The position numbers were made by a program, and so were the translations under genes. A stretch of DNA of 64,000 nt from Pleurotus djamor. Its lineage: Eukaryota; Basidiomycota; Agaricomycetes; Agaricales; Pleurotaceae. The stretch lies in NCBI GenBank assembly GCA_029747585.1, contig JAPEVF010000100.1, forward strand, positions 1 to 64,000, given 5' to 3'. Positions 1-11,915 of the stretch are shown here, piece by piece; the first letter of the stretch is position 1; each line of letters begins with the position of its first letter. The notes beneath the pieces are model-generated. The model did no database searches, was not told where the DNA came from, and saw only the letters and a program-made list of their open reading frames with translations.

Positions 1-1505
1 GGATGAATGTGTTGGTGCGCTTCCTGTTTTTGTCTGGTCGGGCTGCGTGCCAGGGCTGCTGCTGTGGGGGAATTGGTGTGTGTGTTGTCTTAGTCTGGTC
101 AAGGGGTGGGGGTGGGCGGAAAAACGTCGAGTCCATCAGTAGTTCAGCAGAGCGCCCGAAAACTCACCCAACCCATTTGCTTATGCCCAAAACCAGCGAA
201 AACCTTGGTTCCATCAATGTACTGCTGCTGCTGTTGTTGTTGCTGTTGTTGTTGAAGCGGGGGGTCATCAAGAGGCGTTGTCGTTTTGCGTTGCAGATGA
301 GAGACAAGGGAGAGTTCGGGAGGTGTGACTGGTGACGCGTGACGTGTTACTCCGATGCTAAGTCGATGTTAAGTCGGCTTCCCCCGTGTGGGTTGCAAGC
401 CCGGGATGTTTGTGGGATGTTCGACCAGTGACTCACTTGCGAAACGGGGGCAATCCGGGTGTCATAAGGTACGGATGACCGGTTGAGCTTGCCTCCAGAG
501 GGTTTCTGGATACATGTATCAAGAGCAACTCGAACTTGAGAAATTCCGATCGAAATGGCATCGTCGAAACGAGCCGTATCAACTCCGTGTCACTTCCCAC
601 GTGGAACAAGCGCCGAGACCAGCGCTCCGCGGTGCGGTCGTTCAACCAAGGTTCAACGTTCAACTTCAAATACATACTTGAATTACTCAACCCATTCCAC
701 GTCCGTCATGAGCGTTTCAACGTCGACCACACTTAAGTCGACCATTCCATCTTTTTAACGACTCCAAACCTCCAATTCTTAACGCTCAACGTCCATCGCT
801 CAATCGAAGTTAACTAGGCTTCCACATAAGTACCTCAGGTGGCGGGCGGTGGACTTCGGCTTGCTCAAGGCTCCCAGCTTGTACTCAGTTGGTCTCCGGA
901 ATGCAATCAAGTCACAGCTCTGTACAGATCTGCACAAGGCGTAGCCCAGTCATTCAGGTTTCCTACAATACACAAACGCTCCGGTCATGAGATGTGGCGG
1001 TCCTTCGTCCAGTACGGCTAGCTATAACCTTTGAGACTCGACTCGAATTAAGGCTCTGGCTCCTACATAGGGAACTATACCTTGATTAATACCGTATGTG
1101 GACGGCCTGGCTACGCTTTCGCGAACAACCTCTCGATCCCTACAACGGAGACACTGGGAACGTGTCAAAGGTAAGCAGTCTTCCATACACTTTGGTATTA
1201 TCTAACTGTGTCGTGGAAGACACCCTGCTGGCGCTCAGGAGACAGTGCTAGAGAGGATCCCATTTATCTGTTAGCCTTCGACCACCCAATGTACTTCGAG
1301 CTCCATCTGAGATTCTCATCGCTATTCACGCCTTTCCTCGATCATTGAGCTGATCACGTCCGTCAGTTTTGGCATTGAGGTGAATGGGTCACCTCCTTCC
1401 CTTTTAATACCGGATTCACAAGTGGCGAAATTATGGTTGGTTGCACTACGTCTACTCTCGCTACGTCATACCCAGTGTGACGACCTTGGATCATGCTGGC
1501 TCCCA
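1..1505. other. Gene-poor stretch
   Basis: No open frame here has the intron signals, length or recognisable motifs of a gene. The stretch holds a CAG/CTG-type microsatellite, short GTTCAAC-type repeats around 640-665, and otherwise unremarkable sequence upstream of (and therefore 3' to) the first minus-strand gene. Confidence 0.5.
222..254. repeat. CTG/TTG trinucleotide microsatellite
   Basis: An uninterrupted run of CTG and TTG triplets of about 33 bp. It reads as poly-Leu or poly-Gln depending on frame and strand, but no surrounding coding signal supports translation. Confidence 0.85.
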
Positions 1506-2791
1506 CTAGTCAGCTCTTGTCAAGACCTTTATCAACCCATCCTCAATCCCTTTTGAAAACCCCTTCCTCACGACCTCTAGCTCATCCACAGCATCCTCCC
1601 CACTACTATACATATCCCTGTCGAAGTCTTTGGTCCGCTTTTCATACACTTGCTCAGTGAAATAGTCAAAGACCTCTCGGATGCCTAGTTCGAAGAATTC
1701 AAGCTTCCCTGTGTTCTTGAGGTTGTGAACGACCTTAGAGAGGGCCTCGAAATCCTTCTCCTTTGTTGAATAGCTTGGTTCGTAATCCCCAGTGATGCCG
1801 ATCACGACCTTGATTCTGCGAAGCGCTTTCGGATGAGGCAGTGACTTAATCAAACGTGCGATGTACTGCAGAGTCTCCCCGAGGTCCACCAGAAAAGGGT
1901 GCACTTTGACAGAGAACACGGACATTTCTATATCCACTGGTCGCAAGAAGTTGTCCCAAACTGCAGAAGTTGGTACTAGGACGGAGGATCAGCTAAAGCG
2001 TTCCAATGCGTTGCTCGTCGATGCATGGGCCAACGCAAGAAATGAGACCTACTTGTGAGGCTAAAAAACTCCAGTTTCTGGGGTAGATATGATGGAGCAG
2101 TGTATACTTCGATTTCATCGCCTGTGATCACATCGGCTTCGAATACTTTTAGGTTAGGGCAAACCAAGAATGGTTTTTCGCGGACTTGGGAGTCCACGGC
2201 AAGGAAACGCAAGGTCTGCAGGCGCGGTAAAGGAACCGGCTCGCTATTGTCTTCACCCCGACCAGAATATCTTGAATGATTGATTGCCAGTTCCTCCAGT
2301 TTACTGCTGCATAGCTTCAGCATCTCCCGCAAATCCGTAAAATGCCAGTTGAAGGAGCATTTGTGTAGCGCAAGACGCCTGAAATTCTTCATCGACATCA
2401 ACCGCTCAAGTCCGGTCTTCAGCGAAGGAGGGAGAGTGTGCCAGCTTGGAAGCTCTTCTATGGAGAGAGTATGAACATTGATGAGGGGCGAGAATGCGTC
2501 TATGAAAAAATCGGCCGACAAGTCTTCATAACCTTGGTTGAGCTTGATGTGTAGGACGCGGATGAATTGTCCTAAGTGCGGCGCTCGAAGTAGGCTCGAT
2601 AGAGACTTTCGTGGGTTGCATACGCGCACAGTCTGAAACAAATATACCCTGGCTACGGAAGTAAAGGCCTTTATGAAGGCACATTGGCGTAAAAACTCCG
2701 CTAATTCGTCCCTTTTGAAGCGACGATCTTCCACTATGTTTCTGAATATTCTGGAGCTGACTTCTGGGGGGAAGTCGTAGACGGTCGGCAT
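1506..2791 (-). CDS. F-box-like protein, tandem copy 1
   Basis: Two exons: about 2791-2053 and 1975-1506, joined across a 77-nt intron with a GTAGGT donor and a TAG acceptor. The chosen start is the ATG giving MPTVYDFPPEV, because the neighbouring paralogue starts at the matching place. The N-terminus (FPPEVSSRIF, then FLRQCAF.KAF and an LFQTVRV strand) resembles divergent basidiomycete F-box proteins that recruit targets to SCF ubiquitin ligases. The rest has leucine-rich segments (LKLCSSKLEELAI, LPRLQTLRFLAV) that suggest LRR-type binding. The C-terminal exon has a conserved SLPHPKALRRIKVVI block and an acidic tail region. The F-box assignment is by pattern, not search. The substrate is unknown. 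Confidence 0.65.
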
Positions 2792-3284
2792 GTAGGAGTG
2801 TCTTTGTATAGGCGGCGAAGGGCTAAAATCGTCGAGGTGTATTTGGATGTCTCGAGGGAAGGCAGCCTTTTCGGAGTACTTCAATCAACGTGCGAATGGG
2901 GTCCGGTTAGAGTGCAGTCTTGTTTTAGCAGAAATGGAGTGCGTAAGAGCTACGTGGTCGCTCAATAGGCTCACGCTAAGTCAGGAAGAGACAGAGAGAC
3001 GGACCTCTGGGGGGGTATCAGAGGGGCTTCATAGGGGAAGGTCTTGGTCCCACACGTCGCTCCCAATCCCACGGACCTAGTCCCAGTCCAATTTTTTGTG
3101 GGGCTGTTACACCTCAGCTCATGTTTGCTTTTCCACCTGGCTACTTTGGTCAATGACTTTAGGACTCGCACAAAAATAAGAGAGGGCGTGAGTAGTATTA
3201 TACAACTTCAGATGCTATGGAATCGTAACCAACGAAACTAGTGGTATAGTATAAACACTCGGTGCAGCCCTGGCAGTCCCGTTG

Positions 3285-4581
3285 TCAGTCTTTCGCGTCA
3301 TTCCTCGTACCCATGAAAACGGAAAGAACACCGTCTTCGATGGCCTCAGCAAATCCGTCCTTGATTTCCTCTAATTCGTCATAATCACTCTCACTGCCAC
3401 TCTCATCGTCATCATGGTCCGATTCGCCGTTTTCGGCCTCTTTGGCTTCTTCTTTTCGCTTCAGGCACAACTCAAAGGACTCGAGTTTCCCGGTACGCTT
3501 GAGGTCTCGTATGAGCGTAGAAAGGCCCTCGAAATTTTCATCGCCCAGGTCGTCAAGTTCTTCAAGGTCCGTGATCACGACATTGACCTTGCGGAGTGCT
3601 TTCGGGTGCGGGAGAGAGTCAATGAACTCGGCCAGCCAATCGAAGGTTTCTCCAAGGGGTATGTAAGAGGGCTTCACCGTAAAAGATAAGAATGAGGGTT
3701 GTATATCCGTTGGTGTTAGATATGTATCCCATTCAATAGTTGTCTCGGCTACGAAGATAGATCAGTACCGAATATAATGAGAACTACAGGCGTAAATATG
3801 ACATACCAACGAGGGTCAGTGACTCCAGGCTTTGAGGGAGAAATGGGGGAAGCACGTAAGGTTGATCATCCACATCATAGAGCAAGTCAGCTTCGAGAGC
3901 CTTGAGCTGAGGGCAAGTCATAAACGCTGCTGTGCGGATATATTGTTGAACCATGAGAAAACGCAAGGTTTTCAAATGCGGTAGTATTACAGGGTTGGTC
4001 ACCATTCCCTCAATTTCGTCCTCTGCGTACGTCGGACCGCCACCTCTCCAATTGAGTGACCCACAGTCATGGAATACCAGTTCATTGATTTTGCCCCTGC
4101 AAAACCTCAAGATCTCTTGTAAATCCGTCAGGTTCTTTTCGAAATAACATCCTTTCAACTCCAGAGACCGCAAGTTCTTCATCGACATCACCCGCGAAAG
4201 GCCAGTTCGAAGTGACGCTGGGATCCTATACCAGTCTCGCAACTCCAAGATTCTCAGCTTGACAACGTTTGAGAAGGATGAGAAGAAGGCGGCGTAGAAG
4301 CCAGAGGATGGTTCTTGGAAATCCCCAATGTAGGAGAGGTCGATGCTTAGATTGTGAACGAAGGGACAGATATGTGGTGCTTGGAGGACAGATTCCCAGA
4401 CATTCGTTATGCGCGCTGTCCGGAACAAGTGTGCCCTAGCCACTGAGACGAAGGCCTTCATAAAGGCACATTGGCGCAAGAATTGAGTGGTTTCATCCTT
4501 TTTGAGATGAGCATCTTCTACGATGATTTGAAATATGGTCGTAAGTATTTCTATCGGAAGATCGTAGACAGTGGCCTGCAT
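3285..4581 (-). CDS. F-box-like protein, tandem copy 2
   Basis: Paralogue of the gene 0.5 kb downstream with the same strand, exon number and intron position (intron about 3749-3806). The start MQATVYDLPIEIL aligns with the other copy; an in-frame ATG at 4656 would add 25 residues. Shared blocks include FLRQCAFMKAF, SMKNLRSLELKGC, LPHLKTLRFLMV and SLPHPKALRKVNVVI. A highly acidic stretch (residues E, D and S encoded around 3365-3430) lies near the C-terminus. The F-box-like start followed by leucine-rich repeats fits a substrate-recognition subunit of an SCF-type ubiquitin ligase, but this is inferred from pattern only. The pair is a clear tandem duplication that has diverged substantially. 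Confidence 0.65.
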
Positions 4582-5157
4582 GGAAGAAAGTCTTGGGAAT
4601 GGCTGAGGATGAGCGATAGTCGGTATCGGGGAAGCAATGGGCACTTTGATGATCATGAAATTAGGCTTGATTCTTGTAAGGGTTTTGTTGAGGTGAGCGG
4701 TGGTCGATGAGGGTTTTTTAGAGCCTAAGAGAAAAGTTCTGAGTTATAAGCGGGCTCCGCAATCGTTGTATCCGAAAAATAGGAAAAGGGCACTTGGAGT
4801 GCAGGGGGCTACTACTCTCCGAGCCAACTTCATAGCTTCACCGGTTGGGTTGCTTGTCAAGGAAGGATACTCGTGGCGTAGCAATCTGCTACCATCATAT
4901 ATCATACTTTTGCTTTCAGGACTTAAAGTCGAGGAAAAGGATGCGGCCTAGATCGAGCATGATTTGGAGAGGACAGATGAGAGAGGAAGCCACAATGTGG
5001 ATGAGGCGAAGCATCTAAAACTACACAATACGAAAATAAGTAATACATAAATACTGAATGAAAGTGGATATCAAATATGAGGGAAAGTACTACGGACATT
5101 GAAGGTGGCATGCGGGAAACAACCCGGCAGGATGGTGGGAAAAGCGAGAAATAAATC
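4582..5157. other. Intergenic region between F-box copy 2 and FAD oxidase
   Basis: This 576-bp stretch contains the 5' side of F-box copy 2 and the 3' side of the FAD oxidase (both minus strand). I see no coding signal or repeat of note. Confidence 0.4.
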
Positions 5158-6845
5158 TTAAAGCTTGAAACCACCTTTCCACAGACGGCCAAACGTGTCG
5201 TCCGAGTCGTACGTAGCCTGGATGTCCTTCAAGCGAAGGTGGTTGACTGAGCCGTATGACGAGTAAACGTCTTGCTCGGGTAAGGCGTAGTTTGAGTAAA
5301 GCCAATGGTGGTATGAGTTGCGACTCTGAGCCTCTTGTGTCGCCCAAGCAATCACACCACGGACCGCGGTCTCCATGGCGGCGTCGTCAGTTTTCGATGC
5401 CCACACCGTGTTCAGATTTAGGACTAAGAAGAAGATCAGTATGGGAGAAAAGGCGTACAAGGGAAAGACCTACGAATGAGATCGCCATCGGCGGGGGAGA
5501 GGCCTAACGGAGTACCACCATTCGCCGCGGTTGCTTGAAGGTGGGTTACAGCGATGGGCTGGAAACTAGCGGACCATTGAACCTGTGGTTTCCCAACGAG
5601 CGGAGCGAACAGCTCATGGCACTTCTCGTAAATCCCAATGACCATGTCCACGTCAACTTTCAGCGTGACAGTTGAGAAAATGCGTCGGAGGCCAGAAGGG
5701 AATGCATCGTCAACCTCTCCACTCAGGGATTGTTGGTTGGTGTTGCCGCGAATAGAGTCAGTGCCAGGGATGAAGGGAACCGCCAACATGTCGTCAAAGA
5801 GGTCCGTTTGTGAGACATCCGCACCGAGGTACGCATAGGAGGAGAATATCGTGTCGTTCTGCATGATTTCGTTGTACCCCCATACAACAGAGCCGCCACC
5901 GTGGGGGTCGTTGCGAAGCTTCAGGACCATCTGAGTCATGGCGTTGAATATCTCGGGACCGGTCGAGATGGTGTGACCCCTGAATCCACCCCACTTGGGA
6001 GTCAGAGGGTAAGCCTTGACATCAAAGCGGGTGATGATCCCAAGGTTGGTGCTGCCACCTTTCAAACCCCAAAAAAGATCAGGTTCGGAGGCTGCATTGG
6101 CGTTCACGATGCGTCCGTCGGAAAGAACGACTTCATAGTTGATGACATTGTCAGAAGCGAAGCCGTGTTCGGGGGAGAGGTTCGAGAAGCCACCTGTCAG
6201 AATGATCAGCACGCCGTCCAATGATAGCTTGGAAGAGAAGCCAACTTACCCCCAAGGATGAAGCCGCCAACGCCAACGATATTGGAACGGCCACCAACGA
6301 CAGTCACTCCAAAAGGGTCCAGGGCATCGTACACCTCACCCCACGTGCCGCCAGGACCAAGGCTCGCAACTTTCTTGTCGGCTGATAAGGTGGTCGCATT
6401 GATATTTCGCAAATCGATCGCAATACCAGGACTAGCGATGTTTGCTGCACCGGCCCAAGGCATGTTGCCGACAGAGCGAACGGAAAACGGGCACTCGCCC
6501 GCCTTAACGATCTTGACTGCCTCGGAGACATCTGCTGCGTTGGTAGCAGCAACACGACATTGAGCTACGAGCTCCGACTCCTGAGGCGTATAGTACGACT
6601 CGCTGAGCTCCTGGAAGCCAGCAGATCCAGGCAACATGACCTTGTCGCTCCCTAGCTTTGTCACTAGTTCTTGGCACTGAGAACGAGTCAATAGTGAGAA
6701 GATAACTTTGATGTTTTCGTGCAGGACCAGGGCTTACACAGGTATTACTGGCGACAATTTGTCTCCGAAGTTCATTGCTGATTGTAGCAGCTTGTGTGGA
6801 AGCAATGAGGGCAAAGAGAAGGAGAGAAGAGAAGGAGGAAGGCAT
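5158..6845 (-). CDS. Secreted FAD-linked oxidase (PCMH/BBE family)
   Basis: Four exons. Exon 1 encodes a signal peptide (MPSSFSSLLLFALIASTQA, cleavage likely after the QA). The next exons carry the FAD-binding PCMH core: GIAIDLRNINATTL, GPGGTWGEVYDAL, and VGVGGFILGG spliced to GGFSNLSPEHGFASDNV, which rebuilds the glycine-rich loop. A substrate domain follows, with a C-terminal berberine-bridge-type segment (VNHLRLKDIQATYD...FGRLWKGGF). Such enzymes oxidise alcohols, sugars or alkaloid-like substrates with O2 and release H2O2, usually outside the cell. The place where relatives have an RSGGH motif, whose histidine binds FAD covalently, here reads RSVGNMPWAGAANI. The anchoring histidine is therefore replaced by Asn. 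Family assignment is solid; the substrate is unknown. Confidence 0.88.
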
Positions 6846-6906
6846 GTCGAGGAGGCTTTGAGAGTAGTGGCTTAGTGAATGAATGACTTGCGAACATCCC
6901 AGGCCA

Positions 6907-6913
6907 TTTTATA
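6907..6913 (-). promoter_or_regulatory. TATA box of the FAD-linked oxidase
   Basis: The minus strand reads TATAAAA about 62 bp upstream of the oxidase ATG, a plausible core-promoter position for a basidiomycete gene. Confidence 0.5.
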
Positions 6914-8217
6914 ACATGAACTATACCGACCGTTGGAACCCTCTCCCACCTGAGCGCCGATCCCTCAGCGATGTTCCACTCGGCGATGGAGATCCACTGA
7001 CTTCGATACCTAGACCACCTGCCACGCATTCCCGTGGATGAGGCTAACGAGGGTGCGATGTGGGTATGTTTGATGGTCTTCCTGTCCAAATGTCACCGAA
7101 GAGAGTACCTGGTTGGCAGGATTGTGGCAAGATGTGCGAGTTGGACGGCCTGAGCAGAGCCGAATGGGGAATGAATGAGTTCGTGAGGTGGGGTGGTGCA
7201 GTATTACCGACGCTTGGGACATCTCCTAACGTTACGCGAGGGCGGTACGACATCCAAACACGGTTGAGCGTAGCACTTAAAGGGGATGAGGTGTAGCGAT
7301 CGGCAGGTTCCATTGAAGTATGGGCCGGGAGGTGGAGGATTCCCTTTGACCCACCCTCTATCTCTGGATAACGAAACCGCACATATTCTTTGTTTCCATT
7401 CCGTGCTGACGAGCTTGGAGTGTTTTATGCTCAACGGCAGCCAGCTCTGAGCGGCTCAGCTTGGAGACCAGAGTGTTGACTCATGGGGTACATTGCAAGC
7501 ATGCACGACCGTGTTTTAAAGCGGTAGGATTGGACAGATGTGCAGTAGGTGGTGTAGAGATTGAGATATTCAAGCCCGTAGCGAACGCTTCCATAGGCCT
7601 TCGCAAGTGAAAGAATGCTTCGTGAGATATTCACCGCTTTGCTTCTGCGCAGGCTAGTGCCTACTCAAGTCTACTGAAGTTCTCAGCGAAGGTTTCATCA
7701 ATTTTCAAAAGGGCGAACCTTGGGCGAACCTACAGTGCTTTGTTGGATCCGTGTTTGGCCCGTCCGCGACTGCGCGTCAGGCCTTCAGCTTCAGCGCTAG
7801 CGCTCAGGCGCTAGATGGCTGAGAGGATGCCCCTGTCCTGAGCCCAGGAATCCCTCATCGACATCCCTCAGGCATATGATGATGCAGTAAATGCAGTGCA
7901 AATCAAGTATACACAGATTATGTTGGTAGTTTGATCTGAGGTACTTCTACGCAAGAGTTCAAAATAGAGTATAGTCCTGGTGAGTCAACAGGCTCGGTGA
8001 GTTGACTCGTCCCAAGTTGATCACTGCTGACTGTTCCTACGCAAAGTGGGTTTCCTAAATATACTAGTTGACTTCTGAGTATACAGGGATTGAGTCGTAG
8101 GTCTGGCTCCTATGAGACTTTGACCGTGAAATGGCTCGACAGGATGCGAGAGCATGGGACTATATTGGGAAGCTTGGGCGTCAGTAGGCAAGCGGGCGGG
8201 CCATCACTAACAAAAAC
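6914..8217. other. Intergenic region
   Basis: About 1.3 kb with overlapping open frames on both strands that show no splice or motif support. It separates the FAD oxidase from the first family-B gene. Its right part (about 8070-8217) may contain decayed 3' exon sequence of the neighbouring family-B gene, because that gene ends in a consensus splice donor. Confidence 0.4.
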
Positions 8218-9207
8218 TCACTGGTCGAAGGATCCGCGCCGCTTTGGGAAGAAACCAAGCGCTCTACCCCATCGAGACGTCTTGAACATCGGGACGACGG
8301 TCATAGCATCGCTTGACGAAGAGATGGAAAAAATTGATTGAAGAAGTGCTTCATGGTAGGTCTTCCATTGCGCAAGTTCGTTGTTGAAATATCCTCCCTT
8401 GAGAAGGCTATGAAGCGTCTGAATAGATTTGGCGAGGTTTTCAAGGAAGACATAGTGTTCATTCCAGAACGATGTGATGTCTTGGAGAGCTTTCTCGGAG
8501 TCTTCGAGGGCCGTTTTTGCCGTTGTGGTACTATCAGGTAGGCTGATCCGATGGTGCGACTGTGCTACAGCGGTAAAACTAGAGCCTGCTGTGGATAAGC
8601 ATAGGAAACGAAAAAAAAATGGCACGAAAGACTCACCTTGGGGACCAACATCTAAGTCATAGCCTCGTTTCTGGCTGAAGAAGTGGTTCTTGACATGGAC
8701 GTTGCTTGAAGCCGAAAGGAAGGTCTCGATTGACGAGTGATAGGAGGGTCGAAGCTTTGATAGCTCGATTTGAATTTGATACGCGTAGTGCATGATGGCC
8801 GACGCGGTGGCCATCGAGTCCCTCAGGTTCCCCTGAGTTTGGATGGACTGGCAGAGTTGGACATAATCTCGTATGTACCCAAGCGAGCGCTGTAGAAACG
8901 ACGCGATAGCCTCCCACCTCTGGCGGAGTTCTTCCTTCGCGTTGACAAACTGAGCAACTTCGGAAGACTTCTCCTTGTAAGATTGGTTCATTGCGACGTG
9001 TATAGAGTAGATCGCAGACATGGCTCGAGTCAAGCTTTCTGCCAGTGTAGCCACCGGTCGAGAGAGTTCGGGAGCACCCTAATTATTGGCGGAATCAGCC
9101 AATAGAGCAAGGAACTGGAAGCGGATGATACTCACGATTTCCCCATTGTTTGAACCGCCTCTGGAAGCAATCGAGTGAGGCCTGAAAAGTTCTTTCCCAA
9201 ACATCAT
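8218..9207 (-). CDS. Family-B helical protein B1 (3'-truncated)
   Basis: Unrecognised helical protein. The likely start (MMFGKELF) is followed by an intron whose acceptor opens the block GAPELSRPVATL. Next come AMSAIYSIHVAM, a long helix with LRQRWEAIASFLQRSLGY and RDYVQLCQS, a second intron near 8585-8640, then ITSFWNEHYVFLENLAKSIQ and AQWKTYHEALLQSI followed by FSISSSSDAM. The same blocks occur in the genes at 47.8 and 50.1 kb, which I call family B. In the 47.8 kb homologue the matching exon ends in a GTGAGT donor and continues into further exons. Here the donor is still visible (near 8217) but I find no plausible continuation, so the protein seems shortened. It lies head-to-head with family-A gene A1. 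Function unknown. Confidence 0.6.
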
Positions 9208-9399
9208 GAGTCGACAGGAACGCTAGCTGACGGAGAGAGTTGGATTTGCTGAGTGTCCCGACAGCAATGCGCATACGCTATGTATAAGCAACAAACAGGA
9301 ATGCTTCGCAGTCAAGAGGCTACCGCATGTATCGTGACAATCAGCACAACGGTTTCAAGGGAGGCATGAGGTTCCTTCATGTTACGAGCCGTTTTCCAC

Positions 9400-10960
9400 C
9401 CATGCTTGCCCAGGCAGGAAGGGTGTCAAATTGATGTGGATGCGGAGGATTTGCAACTGGGAAAGTGAGGCTGCAGCACCGTTTTAATGATGGGTCGGAG
9501 ATGATGACAGCATCGGAGTCTGGCACACAAATGAATTCTTCATTCCAGGTTCGTAATCGTCATTAACCATCCTCAAGAGGGAAACTTGTCCCAGAGGTAG
9601 GGATGAACGAGGTAGCCATCACTGATCCATCCCTTCTGGAGGAGTAGAGATTCGGCGGAGCCTATCCTGTTCCGCCCAAGGGCAATAGAACTAGAAACTT
9701 GAGGCGCCCATAGAGCCAGGTGGTGGAGGAATGTTAAAAGCAACGTTGAACTACGATGATGCCAGCACAGAAACCTCCTAAGGGATCCTATGGGTGAGTG
9801 GATCTCATTGTGAACTCTTCACGCGAAACTTACCTCTTCCCCCGACATTAGATTTTGCTTTGAAGTTGAATTCGAAGACGATGAGAGCGGCGTCACCCTG
9901 TGCTTCAAGAGACTCGATGCAGGTACAACCACGAAAGCAGTTGCCCACGAATGAGTAAGTAGCCTATCTCTGAACGATGCGTGGCAACTCATATAGGTTT
10001 CTTCCAGCAACGAGTTTATGGCGAAAGCAGCTCGGCAAGGCGAGGTTGTACGCCAGTTGACCAAGTCAAATCACGACACTTTCGAATGCCTGAAGGTTTT
10101 TTGCGAAAAATATAAGTAAGCCATATGCGAGCTTTACAGGACTTTGAGAAGCAACTCACCGCATAAAACAGAAAGCAGCATCATTCAATCTTTAGCTCCG
10201 GTTCAAAGGTTTACAAGCATGTATTCAAGCAAGCAGGAGTATACGTTGCGACGATAGAGAAGAGTCGGCAAGTTGCACAGAAAGGGGTAGCGATATCTAG
10301 GGAGGCAACTTCGCTCCTTGAATCGGAGGGCGGTAAGGACACGAAAGCTGTTGTCGGAATAATGCTCCTGCACACGAAGAGTGCGCTTGTCGACGCAAAG
10401 GGTATCGCCACTCATTTGCGAGGAATTCGGAAGGAAATATACAAAGTGAGTAGTTTGGTCATTGAGGGAGATCCTGGATTGAAGGCCTGTTCGCAGGAGA
10501 TGCAAAAGGTCGATCCTGCTGTGATAATGCCGGCGCACCCATCAGGCGTGTCCGAACAGCCAAGCCTGTCAGTCGAGAGTACGTATATCAGTTACAATCG
10601 ACGATACCTAGCTCACGGTTAGCTCAGCGTTACGCACAATGAAGGACGAAGATTTACTCAGGCTCACCGTCATGGTCATGGAGCAGTTTGTCCACGCAAT
10701 CACCAACTTCGTAAATTGGTGGGCCAGCCTGGAGGTTGACGTCGGTCGCCTTACCATGGCGATCGAATTCATGCTGCAGAATCCGAACATCGCGAGCAAT
10801 GTTCGCGATCAATGGAGAGATATGGAGGTCCAGTACCTGAGATATGAGACAGAGGTGAGTCTGCGCTTTCTAGCTGTGCGCTGCGTTTCGGCTGACATCT
10901 AGTAGATATCTGCACAGCAGGATTATTATGATACTGCTCTGAAAGACCTCATGCCGGAGA
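9400..10960 (+). repeat. Direct duplication, copy 1 (upstream region plus A1)
   Basis: This segment matches 13.04-14.60 kb, including non-coding parts. Both copies share the stretch with CAGCATCGGAGTCTG and GGAATGAACGAGGTAG-like blocks, the AAAAGC(A/G)ACGTTGAACTA block, and most of the family-A coding exons. Divergence is roughly 10-20 per cent by eye. A glutaredoxin gene lies between the copies. Confidence 0.75.
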
Positions 10961-11004
10961 GCCGTATCAGAAAGTGGCTGGGAAAGATAGTGGGAATTCA
11001 TTGA
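10018..11004 (+). CDS. Family-A helical protein A1
   Basis: Multi-exon gene. From the ATG at 10018 the product reads AKAARQGEVVRQLTKS and TFECLKVF. The following exons give a helix (ATIEKSRQVAQKGVAISREA), a second one (SALVDAKGIATHLRGIRKEIYK, split here for length), then the signature FVNWWASLEVDVGRL, IASNVRDQWRDMEVQYLRYE and a last exon starting QQDYYDTALKDLM. It ends at TGA 11002-11004. Further 5' coding sequence may precede 10018 (in-frame SNE before the Met). The same blocks recur at 13.7-14.6 kb and, on the other strand, at 46.2-47.4 kb. All-helical, no signal peptide, no hydrophobic hairpin. The function is not recognised, but the helix order resembles the A half of the fused gene at 43.3-45.5 kb. 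Confidence 0.6.
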
Positions 11005-11314
11005 CCATGCGATCTGTGTTGGCATTTGGAAATTGGCCAATTGCAGCCCATTTTTCATCGTCGTATCACTTGCAGTGTACTTACCTATACGAAGACATGC
11101 TTCCCGAGCATTTACGCACCGAGATGGGTGGCATGTCCTTGCCAATTCATCAAGTCCTCGACTTGAGTGTCACAATACATCGTGAACCTTGTGTTCTGAT
11201 GCTCCCAAGATGCTCCCGTTGTTGCGAACGCGAGCGTCAGCGTCCTTGATGCTGGCCGGGATGAAAGAACGTTAGCGCCGAATTAGCGCTTAACAAGGTC
11301 CACTCTTCGCCACC

Positions 11315-11915
11315 ATGTCATCGTTCTTCTCCTCCTTGTTCTCTGTCTTTTCCTCATCATCAAGTCATGCACGCGTCTCCGCTGTGAAGACGCTTGTTGA
11401 AGTATGCTGTCTGATTTGCTCTTATTGGCAGAGCTTATGAAGAAAACTCAGGACTCCATCGTCCAACACAAAGTCGTGATTTTTTCCAAGTCATACTGTC
11501 CCTATTGCAAACGTGCCAAGGCCCTCTTTTCATCAAACTACCCAAATCTAGAGACAAAGGTCTATGAGTGCGTGCATGTCTGACCCATGCATATTTGTGC
11601 CTGTGAACCTGACGTCGTCCCGATTCAAGGCTTGATCAACTTCCCGACGGTTCTGCGATCCAAGACTACCTAGAGGAAAAGACTGGGCAGAGGACTGTTC
11701 CGAACATCTTCGTCAGTAAGTGAACACTGGATTAATCTCAGATAACGTCCATGACGCATTTACTTTATCACAGATCGAATCCACATCGGAGGTAAGTCTA
11801 CTGGATGGCTACGAATTCGGTTCATAATGTTAACATCTTCCCGATGCTAACAGGTAGCTCTGACGCGGATGCCAAGCACTCTAATGGCGAGCTGGCTCGA
11901 CTTGCCGCCTTGTAG
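11315..11915 (+). CDS. Dithiol glutaredoxin
   Basis: Five short exons: 11315-11401, 11452-11567, 11630-about 11714, 11774-11791 and the last ending at TAG 11913-11915. The product has [16 protein letters not shown] with the CPYC active site near residue 45, TVPNIFV with the cis-Pro that helps bind glutathione, and the glutathione-binding HIGG...SDA motif rebuilt across the fourth intron. This is a class I glutaredoxin that reduces protein disulfides and glutathione mixed disulfides with GSH. The Ser-rich N-terminus ([18 protein letters not shown]) could be a weak targeting sequence. Length (about 110 residues) is normal. It sits between the two copies of a duplicated family-A locus, on the same strand as both. 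Confidence 0.92.
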
